A stretch of 64,000 nt of DNA from an uncultured Pirellulaceae bacterium (GTDB taxonomy: Bacteria; Planctomycetota; Planctomycetia; Pirellulales; Pirellulaceae), in NCBI GenBank assembly GCA_938083195.1, contig CALKCK010000041.1:32511-96510 (forward strand), in the 5' to 3' direction. A model generated the notes under the pieces. That model was not told where the DNA came from. It did not search any database and saw nothing but the letters and a program-made list of their open reading frames with translations. The position numbers and the translations under genes are program-made. Shown here piece after piece: positions 37,655 through 46,949 of the stretch; the first letter of the stretch is position 1; every line of letters starts with the position of its first letter.

Positions 37655-38953
37655 TTAACTCTTAGGCGGGTGAGCTTTCGCGTCTTTGTCGATTCCTTCT
37701 AGGACTTCGCTCATGTCTTCGACATAGCCTCCTGCTTCGAGCACTTTCCGACGGATTTCCTCACAGACGTCTTTGTTTTCGATCAAGTAATTCCTGGATT
37801 TTTCTTTTCCCTGACCAAGATGGGTACCATCGTATTTGAACCAGGAACCACTTCTGTCGACAATTTTGTGAGCAACTCCGAGATCGAGAACGTCTCCTTC
37901 GTAACTGATACCATTTGTGTGCATCATGTCAAATTCAGCGATCCGGAATGGTGGAGCGACCTTGTTCTTTACAATTTTCGCTTTCACCCTTTGCCCCACC
38001 TGAACATCACCGTCTTTCAACGCACCTATTCTACGAACGTCAATCCGAACCGAGGTATAAAATTTCAAGGCACGGCCACCCGGCGTTGTTTCCGGACTTC
38101 CAAACATCACGCCAATTTTTTCTCGAATTTGATTAATGAAAATCGTGCACGTCTTGCTGCGGGAGATCGCTCCAGTGAGCTTCCGCATCGATTGACTCAT
38201 CAATCTCGCCTGCAATCCAACGTGAGAATCACCAATCTCGCCTTCCAATTCTTTCTTCGGAACCAATGCTGCGACAGAGTCGACGACAATAACGTCAACG
38301 GCATTGGACTTCACAAGCATCTCGACAATTTGCATGGCCTCCTCACCACTGCTCGGCTGAGAAACAAGCAGAGTATCTAATGAAACACCTAGCTTTTTAG
38401 CCCAAGTCGGATCGAAAGCGTGTTCCGCATCCACAATCGCCGCGATCCCTCCGGATTTCTGAGCCTCCGCGATCGTGTGCAAAGCAAGCGTTGTCTTTCC
38501 GCTCGACTCAGGGCCATAAATCTCAATGATCCGGCCGCATGGCAATCCACTTCCACCCAGTGCCATATCAAGCGAGAGGCTGCCTGTTGAAATACCGCGT
38601 ATCTCCTGCTTGGAATCGTTTCCAAGCGCCATGATCGATCCCGAACCGAACTGAGCTTCAATCTGCTGAACCGCAGTCTTTAATGTCTCGTGCTCTGAAA
38701 GCATTTTATCAACGGCAGCCACTTCGACTTTTTTCTTGGAATTACCAACAGCTTTCTTAGAGGCTGATTTCCCGGAAGATTTTGCTTTGGCCATGCGTGT
38801 CTCTACTTTGCTATTGGGGGAGGAAGTCTTGGTTACGGTCGGTGTCTTTACTTTTTTTAGCTCAGATTCATTTCCGGCTTTTGCCAGCACAGGGCTTTTT
38901 GTTTCAGCCAACGCTGTTTTTACAGTACTTTTTGTTGAAGTCGCGGTCGCCAT
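37655..38953 (-). CDS. recA: RecA recombinase with long basic N-terminal extension
   Basis: ATP-dependent strand-exchange protein and SOS co-protease. The core starts near residue 85 ([14 protein letters not shown]). Walker A is GPESSGKTT at about 147-155; MAW-type and L2 motifs are present ([29 protein letters not shown]). The first ~83 residues are an Ala/Lys/Ser/Thr-rich disordered tail, so the protein is 432 aa against the usual ~350. The tail is likely real: ATG 38953 has an AGGAG site six bases upstream, whereas the internal ATG 38794 has none. The tail may bind DNA like a histone-type tail. Strong terminator downstream. Confidence 0.96.
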   Translation of the reverse strand: MATATSTKSTVKTALAETKSPVLAKAGNESELKKVKTPTVTKTSSPNSKVETRMAKAKSSGKSASKKAVGNSKKKVEVAAVDKMLSEHETLKTAVQQIEAQFGSGSIMALGNDSKQEIRGISTGSLSLDMALGGSGLPCGRIIEIYGPESSGKTTLALHTIAEAQKSGGIAAIVDAEHAFDPTWAKKLGVSLDTLLVSQPSSGEEAMQIVEMLVKSNAVDVIVVDSVAALVPKKELEGEIGDSHVGLQARLMSQSMRKLTGAISRSKTCTIFINQIREKIGVMFGSPETTPGGRALKFYTSVRIDVRRIGALKDGDVQVGQRVKAKIVKNKVAPPFRIAEFDMMHTNGISYEGDVLDLGVAHKIVDRSGSWFKYDGTHLGQGKEKSRNYLIENKDVCEEIRRKVLEAGGYVEDMSEVLEGIDKDAKAHPPKS

Positions 38954-39245
38954 CTTATCTCCTGCTAGGAATCGAGTAATCTCTCAAGGCCTCGCAGCAG
39001 TTCCAATCGAAATGGTATTAAGCTTTCGCCCAAACCACTTTCAACGAAGACTACGATACGACTCGTAAAACGGGTTTACAAGTGCCTTCAGCTATAAGAT
39101 TCGCAGTTGGCTGGACACGTATGGTCAATCCATTCGCTTTTTTTAGGGAAATCCTGAATTTCGACTAAAAACCAAACTAGCTCAATTTTGTACAGTTATC
39201 GAAGATTTAGCAACCCGAACTTTAAACAAACCCCGCTGGACTCGT

Positions 39246-41036
39246 TTAAGTCCTCAGTTCCCGCTCGTTGACTCTCTCGAATTCCGACAACTCTTCCTCT
39301 CGCAAACCAGCGCGATCTGCGGCGTCTTCCAAGAAGTAGTTAAGCTCAGCCTGATCGTCCGCGTGCAGCACATCATAGGCATGTGCCGGACTTCTCGCGT
39401 GGTAAAGCTGTTCGACCAAGTTCATATCTTTTACGATAGCCGTCGCAAACGCCGCGATCACTTCTAGATGGCGATTGCGCTCAAGTTCAGGCGTTGCCAG
39501 CAATAACACCGCATGCACTAAACGTCCATCCGGCGCCCCTAAATCCAAGCCTTTACTGCTCAGACCCAGCACTCCTCGCATTTCGGCACCCTCATCGAGA
39601 ATGGCGTGAGGAATCATCAAGCCTCGGCCGACGCAAGTTGTCTCTTCTGCATCCCTCTCCATTACCTGCTTAATGAAATCATCTTGAGCCAGTTGGATCG
39701 TTGAGGTGCTATACAACTGTTCGACGAGACTTCGAATCACATCTTCTTTCGAATTGCCAACGAGGCCAACAGAAATTCGCTGCTCTTGTAAAAAGTCAAG
39801 TAATCTTGGTCGATCATTATGATCCTCACCCGATCGAAGAATCGACAATCGAGTGGCACTTGGACCAAGCAACTGGTTGATAGCCAATGCGGCCAAGCCG
39901 ACCGTATTCACAATCCCTCTGACATCAGGATCAAAACTCGAATCACTGGCGACCAACAGAATCAACCCAACAGCAACACCACCATGAGGCAGTAAGGCGA
40001 CCCCAAGATACTTTCGAACATTTCTCGTCCCCCCCGAAAGCGTCATCGAAGTATACGCACTTAGAACCTTGGCAATTAAGCGGGCAAAGAAATACAACAG
40101 CACCAAAGCCAGCGCCTCAGGAACCAATCCAAAATCCAACCTCATCCCAGCAAAGGTAAAGAATAACGCGAACAAAACTCCACCGATCGACTGCAGATAG
40201 GCCTCGCACGAACGCACAAGATCATGCCGCAAGTTGGTAACGGCGATCCCCGCAAATGTGCAGGCTAAAATCCCCCCCGAAGCGCCAAACCCAGACGCCA
40301 ACCCCCAAGCAGCAAGAACGATTGCGACCATCGTTGGGCCAAGGAACGCTGGACTGACGACGGTCCGCGTAAGCAAGATTGCGATCCCCGCACAGGACAA
40401 ACCGATTAAGAACGTAGCGCCAAATTGAAAAGCAACTTCTTGAAGTGCAAATAACCAACCAACATCATCACCGAGAAACGCCGCTACGAAAACAAAAACC
40501 GCAACGGCAACCATATCGACCAGACCGATCACGGCCAGCAGAGTACGCGTTAAAATACCGCGCGCACGCGCTTCTTGAATAACAAGCACCGTGGTTCCCG
40601 GTGCACCGGCGATCGCAATCGCCGCCAGAAGAATCGCTGGATTCCTCGTCATCAACTCGCCGCCCGGCAACAACGGACCGATGAAAATTAAAATTGCCCC
40701 AACCACCACCGGTGTAATCAGCGTTTCACCCAGCAGCAAAGCGCCGACTCGCTTCTCAGCATTTCTTAGGCTTGAGAAATAGAGGGTCGCTCCCACCGTA
40801 AACGCAATGAACCCGAGAACGAAATGCATGTAGGGAAGAAAGTTATCTAATTCATTGACGCCATTGTCTGTCTCCATTCCGGGCAATTGGAATTTGCGAA
40901 GCAAAATCCCAGTCGCGATCCACCCTGTCACCTTAGGTAGTCGAATGAGAGCAAACAATTCTCCACCGATAATCCCGGCAATAAGAACAGTCGCAAAGTT
41001 TAGTAGAGGGTCGTCAAACGATTGGATGGAAGGCAT
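39246..41036 (-). CDS. CPA2 cation/proton antiporter fused to PTS EIIA domain
   Basis: 596 aa. Residues 1-400 form the antiporter (about 12 TM segments; AGAPGTTVLVIQEARARGIL, SGGILACTFAGIAV). Residues about 415-570 form a fructose/nitrogen-type EIIA domain. Its phospho-acceptor His is H477 in RGLMIPHAILDEG. Fusions of this kind suggest ion transport controlled by the phosphotransferase system, but no PTS proteins lie nearby. It lies directly upstream of recA on the same strand, 292 bases away. Confidence 0.85.
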   Translation of the reverse strand: MPSIQSFDDPLLNFATVLIAGIIGGELFALIRLPKVTGWIATGILLRKFQLPGMETDNGVNELDNFLPYMHFVLGFIAFTVGATLYFSSLRNAEKRVGALLLGETLITPVVVGAILIFIGPLLPGGELMTRNPAILLAAIAIAGAPGTTVLVIQEARARGILTRTLLAVIGLVDMVAVAVFVFVAAFLGDDVGWLFALQEVAFQFGATFLIGLSCAGIAILLTRTVVSPAFLGPTMVAIVLAAWGLASGFGASGGILACTFAGIAVTNLRHDLVRSCEAYLQSIGGVLFALFFTFAGMRLDFGLVPEALALVLLYFFARLIAKVLSAYTSMTLSGGTRNVRKYLGVALLPHGGVAVGLILLVASDSSFDPDVRGIVNTVGLAALAINQLLGPSATRLSILRSGEDHNDRPRLLDFLQEQRISVGLVGNSKEDVIRSLVEQLYSTSTIQLAQDDFIKQVMERDAEETTCVGRGLMIPHAILDEGAEMRGVLGLSSKGLDLGAPDGRLVHAVLLLATPELERNRHLEVIAAFATAIVKDMNLVEQLYHARSPAHAYDVLHADDQAELNYFLEDAADRAGLREEELSEFERVNERELRT

Positions 41037-41226
41037 CTAAATTCGATTGGAAGTTGGGAGTTGATCTCGATAAATAAATGTCATTCTGAACATGATAACC
41101 GACGATTCATCTTCATTTCAACAACATTGATTACCTCAATCAAAATCTGTTTAGAAATAGCAAATGATCCCGTCACGGAATCGCTTGCCTCAACAAAAAA
41201 ATTGCCTCGAGCCACCCCGATCCAAC

Positions 41227-41799
41227 TCACCCCTTTAGCTTGATTCTCGCCATAGGCGTATAACTTGGGCGACCACGTTCGGCATAGCTGGCAAATACGA
41301 TCACTTCATCAACATGGCAGAACCCACCATCATGGCTTCTCAGTTTGTGAACCAATCTTAACAATTCATCATTCCAACGTCCTCCCCGGGACAATCTTCC
41401 TAGGGTCATATGCGGAACATACTCATTACGGTCTTTATTGACCCCCCAGTGATGCAGTACTCCTTCCAAAGCCGAGTAAAGCTCGCACAACTGGTCTCGC
41501 CCCTGATCGACACCAATCCAAAGAGTCCGTGGTTCTTGTGCGCTGGAAAAACCATCCACACCTTGCAATGAGATCTCGAACGATTTAAGCGGCTCTACTG
41601 CACTCTTAATCAGTTTGCAAAGCTCAGGCACCTCGACGTCGATAACTTCCCCGACGTAGTTTAACCCAACGAGCTGGTTTTCAGGCTCGACCCAGCGGTA
41701 CTGATCGCACAACGCCTCCAAGCGACGCACGACTTTACCAACGTTGTTGTTGACTCGTTCCGAGACTTTTACCGCAATAAATGTTTTAATTTTTCCCAT
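41227..41799 (-). CDS. ThpR-like 2H protein with one catalytic motif lost
   Basis: RNA 2',3'-cyclic phosphodiesterase family (LigT/ThpR), 190 aa, the usual size. The fold is intact (MGKIKTFIAVKV at the N-terminus, second motif HMTLGRL). The first catalytic HxTx, normally in a context like ENLHLTLKFLGE, reads ENQLVGLNYVGE: His to Leu and Thr to Gly, so the active site is half missing. The enzyme is probably inactive or has another role. Divergent from the adenosine kinase gene. Confidence 0.8.
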   Translation of the reverse strand: MGKIKTFIAVKVSERVNNNVGKVVRRLEALCDQYRWVEPENQLVGLNYVGEVIDVEVPELCKLIKSAVEPLKSFEISLQGVDGFSSAQEPRTLWIGVDQGRDQLCELYSALEGVLHHWGVNKDRNEYVPHMTLGRLSRGGRWNDELLRLVHKLRSHDGGFCHVDEVIVFASYAERGRPSYTPMARIKLKG

Positions 41800-41930
41800 A
41801 CCTGTAGTTTAATCGAACTCCCCCGACTTGGGCGAGGGGCTTAAACTATCCCGCCTAAGCTGGTTGCGGATCTCACAAAAAACCCAATAATGCTGGATTA
41901 TTCTCTGTGTAGCTCTGACAGGACAAAAAA

Positions 41931-42929
41931 GTGACTGATAAAAACTACAACGTGTTTGGTGTTGGTAATGCAATTGTTGATACACTCGCGCAGGTAGAGG
42001 ACGAACTGATTTTAAATTTGAAACTCGGAAAAGGTGGAATGTCACTCATGGACACCGAGAGTCAAGCTCAGGTTCTCAGTCAATTGGAAAGTAAAAATCT
42101 CCGCCTCGCTTCGGGCGGTTCCGCAGCCAACACGATGGTCGCCATCGCCCAAAGCGGGGGAAGCGGTGTTTACTGCGGCAAAGTTGCACACGATACAAAC
42201 GGTGAATTCTATAAAAAAGATATGGAACAGACCGGCATCGTGTTTCCCGTCCCTCTTGCCCCAGAGACAGCTTTACCTACCGGCACCTGCGTCGTCTTAA
42301 CCACACCCGATGCCGAGCGAACGATGTGCACCCATCTAGGCATTTCGACAACGCTCACAAAATCCGAGATCGATGTCGATTTACTTTCCCAATCTAAGTG
42401 TAGTTATATCGAAGGTTATCTCTGGGATGCTGAAGAACCGAGAGCAGCCTGCATCGAGGCATTCGAGCAATCCAAACGATTAGGTGTCACAACTGCATTT
42501 ACGTTTTCTGATGCGTTCTTAATCGATCGATTCGCCGACGACTTCCACAACGTTGTTAAAGACTATTGCGATATCATCTTCTGCAATGCAGACGAAGCAA
42601 AGCAGTTTTTTCAAAGCGAAGATATTGATGAGTGCACTACAAAAATGGCGGCGATTTGTGACTTAGCATTCATCACGAACGGGGGTGATGGTGCCTTCGT
42701 CGTTGAAAAAGGAAACGTCTCCAAAGTCAACGGCTTCCCCGTCAACGCAATCGACACTAATGGCGCTGGTGATGCGTTTGCCGGTGGCGCCCTTTACGGC
42801 ATTACCTCAGGAATGAGTGCCAACGATGCAGCTAAATGGGGCAATTACTTCGCATCCCGCGTAGTCGAGAATATTGGCCCACGTATCGATGGCTCGCTGA
42901 AAGACCATGTCGGTTCCGTGATTGGTTAA
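41931..42929 (+). CDS. PfkB-family sugar kinase, probably adenosine kinase
   Basis: 332 aa, GTG start with an AGGA site upstream. The N-terminal motif is GVGNAIVDTLAQVED, followed by ASGGSAANTMVAIA. The C-terminal PfkB signature with catalytic Asp is DTNGAGDAFAGGALYG. Size and N-terminal region fit adenosine kinases, which phosphorylate adenosine to AMP; ribokinase-like or inosine kinase activity cannot be excluded from the sequence alone. Confidence 0.85.
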   Translation: MTDKNYNVFGVGNAIVDTLAQVEDELILNLKLGKGGMSLMDTESQAQVLSQLESKNLRLASGGSAANTMVAIAQSGGSGVYCGKVAHDTNGEFYKKDMEQTGIVFPVPLAPETALPTGTCVVLTTPDAERTMCTHLGISTTLTKSEIDVDLLSQSKCSYIEGYLWDAEEPRAACIEAFEQSKRLGVTTAFTFSDAFLIDRFADDFHNVVKDYCDIIFCNADEAKQFFQSEDIDECTTKMAAICDLAFITNGGDGAFVVEKGNVSKVNGFPVNAIDTNGAGDAFAGGALYGITSGMSANDAAKWGNYFASRVVENIGPRIDGSLKDHVGSVIG

Positions 42930-43328
42930 CCCATTACGAGCCCATGAGGACAAAACGTTCAGCTTTCCTTTAAAAGCTCCAACGCCCCGCGAAATTGGCT
43001 TTTCAATTCGTCGCCAGTTAGATCAAAAACTAAACTGGCGACGAACTTTCACATCCCTTGCAAATGCGATTGCTCTTTAGAATTGCATGTATCCGCAACG
43101 GAGAAATCGAAAAACCGACTTAAATACTTCGCCTCCTCTTATTTAAGCGGGCAATTCAGATGCCAGCAGCCAGATAAACATTACACAAGAATTACATTTG
43201 GCAAACAGGCCAAACGCAATTCTTAAGTCGCTTTTTCCTATACTTTTAGCAATCGATCGCGTGGCCTTTTCAGTCCACCGCTTTCGGATTCTCCACTCGG
43301 ACAATCACACATAGATAGGAATCTTTTC
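42930..43328. other. Intergenic region with a 13-bp perfect inverted repeat
   Basis: 399 bases with no supported gene. TTCGTCGCCAGTT (43007-43019) pairs with AACTGGCGACGAA (43033-43045) over a 13-base loop. It lies 77 bases after the kinase stop and 283 bases before the desaturase gene. There is no T run. It could be a factor-dependent terminator, a protein-binding site or an RNA stem. Confidence 0.6.
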
Positions 43329-44423
43329 ATGGCATCGGTAACGGAACCCACTCGTAGAGAACCAGCTATCCCTGCGAAGCCAACGGTCACAAATTTCCCA
43401 GCTACAAAATCCCTAACGAACGAAATTCCAGCAAACGCCTCCCCCCATTTTCCAATCGATTCAGGCTCAGATTCCCCACACTCAATCACCGATGAACCTA
43501 CCGATGAGGATTCGGTAGCGCGACGCCTCGTCATCTTAGGAACTGTACTTTTCCCATTGGCGGGATTAATTTCGGCGATCTTGATCGCATCCCAATACGG
43601 AATGGTACGCTGGCTCGACATCGTCATGCTTGTTGGAGGCTGGTACCTCACAGGAATGGGCATCACGATTGGCTACCATCGCATGTTAACGCATCGATCA
43701 TTTGAAACCGTCTCAGCAGTCAGGGGATTCTGGACTGCCATGGGCGCATTGGCCGTCGAGGGATCGCCGATTGACTGGTGCATGGTTCACCGCAAACATC
43801 ATCAATTCTCGGACCATGAAGGCGATCCTCACTCACCTCACCTTCACGATGGCGGCATGCTCAATCAATTAAAAGGTTTTTGGCATTCACATACCGGCTG
43901 GCTCTTCAATTCTAATTGGTCGAAAGGCGAACGTGAAAAATACGTCCCCGACTTACTCGAGGACAAAATGTTGGTAGCGATTGATAACCATTACGTCAGT
44001 TGGGTCACCGCCAGTTTACTGATCCCAGCCGCGATCGGCGGAGCCGCAACACTTCTGACTCCAGGGTTCTCAATTACAAGTATCGCTGCTGGCGCCGGAC
44101 TCGGATTACTGTGGGGTGGGTTGGCACGCGTTTGCGTATCCCATCATATTACTTGGTCAATCAACTCAATTTGCCACATTTTTGGTTCGCAAGACTACAA
44201 ATCGTCAGACGACTCTCGAAACAATATTTTCTTTGGTTTTGTCAGCCATGGGGAAGGTTGGCATAACAATCACCACGCCTTTCCAACCTCCGCCAGACAC
44301 GGACTTAAATGGTGGCAGTTTGACCTAAGCTGGGTCGTGATTCGAACGCTGGAAAAAATGGGGCTCGCATGGAATGTAAAATTGCCATCCCAAAAACAAC
44401 TTGAAAGCCGCACGCTTGATTAA
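43329..44423 (+). CDS. Membrane fatty-acid (acyl-CoA type) desaturase
   Basis: 364 aa. Iron-binding histidine boxes: HRMLTH (HxxxxH), HRKHH (HxxHH) and HNNHH (HxxHH). Four hydrophobic segments lie around them. Family members introduce a double bond, commonly at delta-9, using O2 and electrons. The 55-residue N-terminal part is polar. Here it probably adjusts membrane fluidity. Stop codon falls in a 14-base tandem repeat. Confidence 0.92.
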   Translation: MASVTEPTRREPAIPAKPTVTNFPATKSLTNEIPANASPHFPIDSGSDSPHSITDEPTDEDSVARRLVILGTVLFPLAGLISAILIASQYGMVRWLDIVMLVGGWYLTGMGITIGYHRMLTHRSFETVSAVRGFWTAMGALAVEGSPIDWCMVHRKHHQFSDHEGDPHSPHLHDGGMLNQLKGFWHSHTGWLFNSNWSKGEREKYVPDLLEDKMLVAIDNHYVSWVTASLLIPAAIGGAATLLTPGFSITSIAAGAGLGLLWGGLARVCVSHHITWSINSICHIFGSQDYKSSDDSRNNIFFGFVSHGEGWHNNHHAFPTSARHGLKWWQFDLSWVVIRTLEKMGLAWNVKLPSQKQLESRTLD

Positions 44424-44450
44424 ACCCGCTTGATTAAACCCGCTTGATTA
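44413..44450. repeat. 14-base tandem repeat at the desaturase stop
   Basis: CGCTTGATTAAACC occurs at 44413-44426 and 44427-44440, with a partial third copy at 44441-44450. The TAA stop of the desaturase lies in the first copy, and each further copy would offer another stop in a shifted frame. Confidence 0.9.
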
Positions 44451-44671
44451 CGACATGGCGAACAACTCGTACTTCAGCCAATCGGTTTGTGTGAAAGTTT
44501 AACGAACGTGAGGGAAACACCGGAGTGGTTCTAGCATTTTTGGTTTTCCGCACCGATTTGATCAACCTTTTGTCGATCCATCACGAACACTTCGAGGTTC
44601 AGCCAGCGTTAAATCGCGTGGCGAAGAACAAACCGTTTCGAGTTTGGATTTCACGCATGAGGGCTGGGGCA

Positions 44672-44965
44672 ATGAAGAGTTCATTTACACGCTTAACCAT
44701 AGTGGGCGGATTGTTGCTTTTGATTTCTCAAGCTGGTTGCAACCTATCATCCAAGAAAGCCCAGTCATCGCTTCCTGGAATGCCCGGCGGTTCAACCTAT
44801 TCAGCTAATTACCGCCCCTCTGGCCAAAGCATGTACGGCAGTCAAGCTTTTTCTGAAGTCGGAGACAACGCCAATCGCGGACTCGTAGGCGACGTCTACG
44901 CACTACCTCCCGGATTTACTGGTACCGCTTTGACCTCTAATCAACCAGCGGCTCAATCCTGCTGA
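44672..44965 (+). CDS. Small lipoprotein, about 97 aa
   Basis: ATG 44672 has GAGGG upstream (the frame opens at 44525 with a GTG). Signal peptide with lipobox LLISQAGC. The mature part is Ser/Gly/Pro/Tyr-rich and probably disordered. No family recognised; likely an envelope lipoprotein. A hairpin follows the stop. Confidence 0.65.
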   Translation: MKSSFTRLTIVGGLLLLISQAGCNLSSKKAQSSLPGMPGGSTYSANYRPSGQSMYGSQAFSEVGDNANRGLVGDVYALPPGFTGTALTSNQPAAQSC

Positions 44966-44979
44966 GGAACATAGAGCAT

Positions 44980-45003
44980 TTCAGCACCGTGAGTGCTGAA
45001 TTT
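44980..45003 (+). terminator. Candidate terminator after the lipoprotein
   Basis: TTCAGCAC (44980-44987), loop CGTGA, GTGCTGAA (44993-45000), then three T. A perfect 8-bp stem 15 bases after the stop codon; the short T run makes the efficiency uncertain. Confidence 0.55.
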
Positions 45004-45141
45004 GGGAAAGCCAATCACTACTCTCCAATTAAAACCGCGCAACCCACAAAACCGTGCGCCGCAACTCGCTTCGCTAAATTGAATTGCCATACTAGAGTTC
45101 CGTTGTTGGCACGTACTCGCTGGAACTCATTAGACCCGCCG

Positions 45142-45885
45142 TCAGCTCTGCACAGGGTTTTTCAAGAACCGATAACCGGCGTCTCTTATCGTCAAAAAGT
45201 GCACTGGCATCGACGGATTGAGTTCGAAAGTTTTCCGTAATTGCCGCAGCACTTGATCGGGCGCTCGGGTATTCATATTTCCGTGCATCCCCCAAACCTC
45301 CTCAAGAAGTTTCGCCCGCGGAACCACAACCCCCTCGTTCATAACGAAAAACTTCAACACCTTTATCTGCAATTGGGTTAGCCTCGTCGCTTTTCCCCTT
45401 ACAGTTATCTCGTAGGTTTGGAAATTTACAACCGCGTCTCCAAATTCATATTCAACAACATTTTGGGCCGGAAGTTTACCTTTACCACTCCCAACAACGG
45501 TGTTTTGAGACAGCAGGTTCTTTATTCGAGCCAACAACTCCTCAAGCTCAAATGGCTTGACAAGATATTGACTTGCGCCAACTTCAAATCCCCGGGTACG
45601 GTCTTCCGAAAGTGTCCTCGCACTCAGCATCAGAATGGGCATGCGTTTCCCCGCCTGACGTACCCGTTCACAAACTTCATATCCACTCATTCCCGGCAAC
45701 ATTAAATCAAGCACGATCAAGTCCACTGGCAAAGCTTCATTTTCGATCGCTTGCAAGGCAACTAGACCATTGCCAACAGCCGTCACCTGAAACCCTTCGG
45801 CCTCAAGATTGTATTTGATACCTACGGCCAAGTGCTCTTCGTCTTCGACTACGAGAATGTGTTTCTTATTTTCCAAGTTCATCAC
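45142..45885 (-). CDS. OmpR/PhoB-type response regulator
   Basis: 247 aa. Receiver domain with phospho-acceptor D60 in LIVLDLMLPG; acidic pair in VVEDEEHL; conserved Thr/Ser and Lys (MLSART, VKPFEL). The C-terminal winged-helix DNA-binding domain ends in the RR-type segment VHFLTIRDAGYRF. It is downstream of and probably co-transcribed with the histidine kinase (26-base gap), making a two-component pair. Target genes not seen. Confidence 0.93.
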   Translation of the reverse strand: MMNLENKKHILVVEDEEHLAVGIKYNLEAEGFQVTAVGNGLVALQAIENEALPVDLIVLDLMLPGMSGYEVCERVRQAGKRMPILMLSARTLSEDRTRGFEVGASQYLVKPFELEELLARIKNLLSQNTVVGSGKGKLPAQNVVEYEFGDAVVNFQTYEITVRGKATRLTQLQIKVLKFFVMNEGVVVPRAKLLEEVWGMHGNMNTRAPDQVLRQLRKTFELNPSMPVHFLTIRDAGYRFLKNPVQS

Positions 45886-45911
45886 TTATATGCTTTGCTA
45901 ATTTTGAAAAC

Positions 45912-46862
45912 TTAGCTCGAACTTTCAATGGATTTAATTTTTTTAATGGAATGATGAGCTTCTGCATTTGGCAGGCGAACCTCAAACACTGTCCCAAATC
46001 GTTTATCCCGATCGAGCACCGCAACTTTTCCACCGAGTCGTTTCACGAGCGTTCTGACAATATAGAGCCCCAATCCAGTCCCAGGTTTCTTTCGTTGTAA
46101 TTCCGCACCCAACCGAAAAAATCTTCCAAATACTTTTCGCCGAAACCCCTTGGGAATCCCTTCTCCGTTATCTGAAATCTCAACAATCACAGTTTCACCC
46201 ACCACCCGCGAAGCGACCTGAACCTGCGGTGGAGAACCAGCATATTTCACAGCATTGTCGATCAAATTTCTGAAAATCATCACCGCGTCGACACGATCTG
46301 CCTTGATTCGGCAATCGCTTAAATCTAATTCAATCACAGATTCATCAACTCGGTAACGTGCACTCACCGTCGCTGCACACCCCACCAACAACTCCCCCAG
46401 ATCAATCGTTTCAGTTCCCTCACCAACATGTTTGCGCTCGATATTCCCAGCATCGAGAAGGTGACTGATTAAGCCATCAAGTCGTTCAACATCCGCCATC
46501 ATGAATTGCTGAAACTTATCTCTCTGTTCTGAATCCACATCACGCATGCTCATGGTTTGGAGATAAAGCTTGAGCGAGGCAATGGGTGACTTTAGCTCAT
46601 GGGTCACACTATCGATAAAATTCGATTGACGCCGGGTTAGATTAATCGCTTTGATCGATAGCGACAAATACATGACCACGCCGATCAAAACGACGAGGAA
46701 CAGCAAACTCCCGACCGACAACATGGTCCAATAATACTGTGGCTGACGATTGGTTGCGCCACTGATGCTCAGCAGGACCCATCCCACAGTCAAGGCTACG
46801 ATAATCAGGATTAACGTAACGCCAAGGGTGATTGGAAATCGAAGGGAGCGACGTTCAAACAT
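45912..46862 (-). CDS. Membrane sensor histidine kinase
   Basis: 316 aa. Two TM helices near the N-terminus with a very short segment between them (about 15-20 residues), so the input domain is almost absent and sensing may be in the membrane. H box SVTHELKSPIASL (phospho-His), N box FRNLIDNAVKYAG, G1 box EISDNGEGIP, G2 box GTGLGLYIV. It pairs with the downstream response regulator. It is 88 bases after glnS on the same strand, so read-through from glnS is possible. Confidence 0.94.
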   Translation of the reverse strand: MFERRSLRFPITLGVTLILIIVALTVGWVLLSISGATNRQPQYYWTMLSVGSLLFLVVLIGVVMYLSLSIKAINLTRRQSNFIDSVTHELKSPIASLKLYLQTMSMRDVDSEQRDKFQQFMMADVERLDGLISHLLDAGNIERKHVGEGTETIDLGELLVGCAATVSARYRVDESVIELDLSDCRIKADRVDAVMIFRNLIDNAVKYAGSPPQVQVASRVVGETVIVEISDNGEGIPKGFRRKVFGRFFRLGAELQRKKPGTGLGLYIVRTLVKRLGGKVAVLDRDKRFGTVFEVRLPNAEAHHSIKKIKSIESSS

Positions 46863-46949
46863 CGTTCAAAGCCTCAAAAACTATTAAACCGCCGAGCTTC
46901 AATTATAGTTTGCTGATCACACAAGCGTCTAGCAAGCAACGCACCAAGA

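Noticed and set aside
38954..39245. LexA-type SOS box before recA
   Set aside because: No clear CTG-N10-CAG or GAAC-N4-GTTC match; nothing decisive in the 292-base gap.
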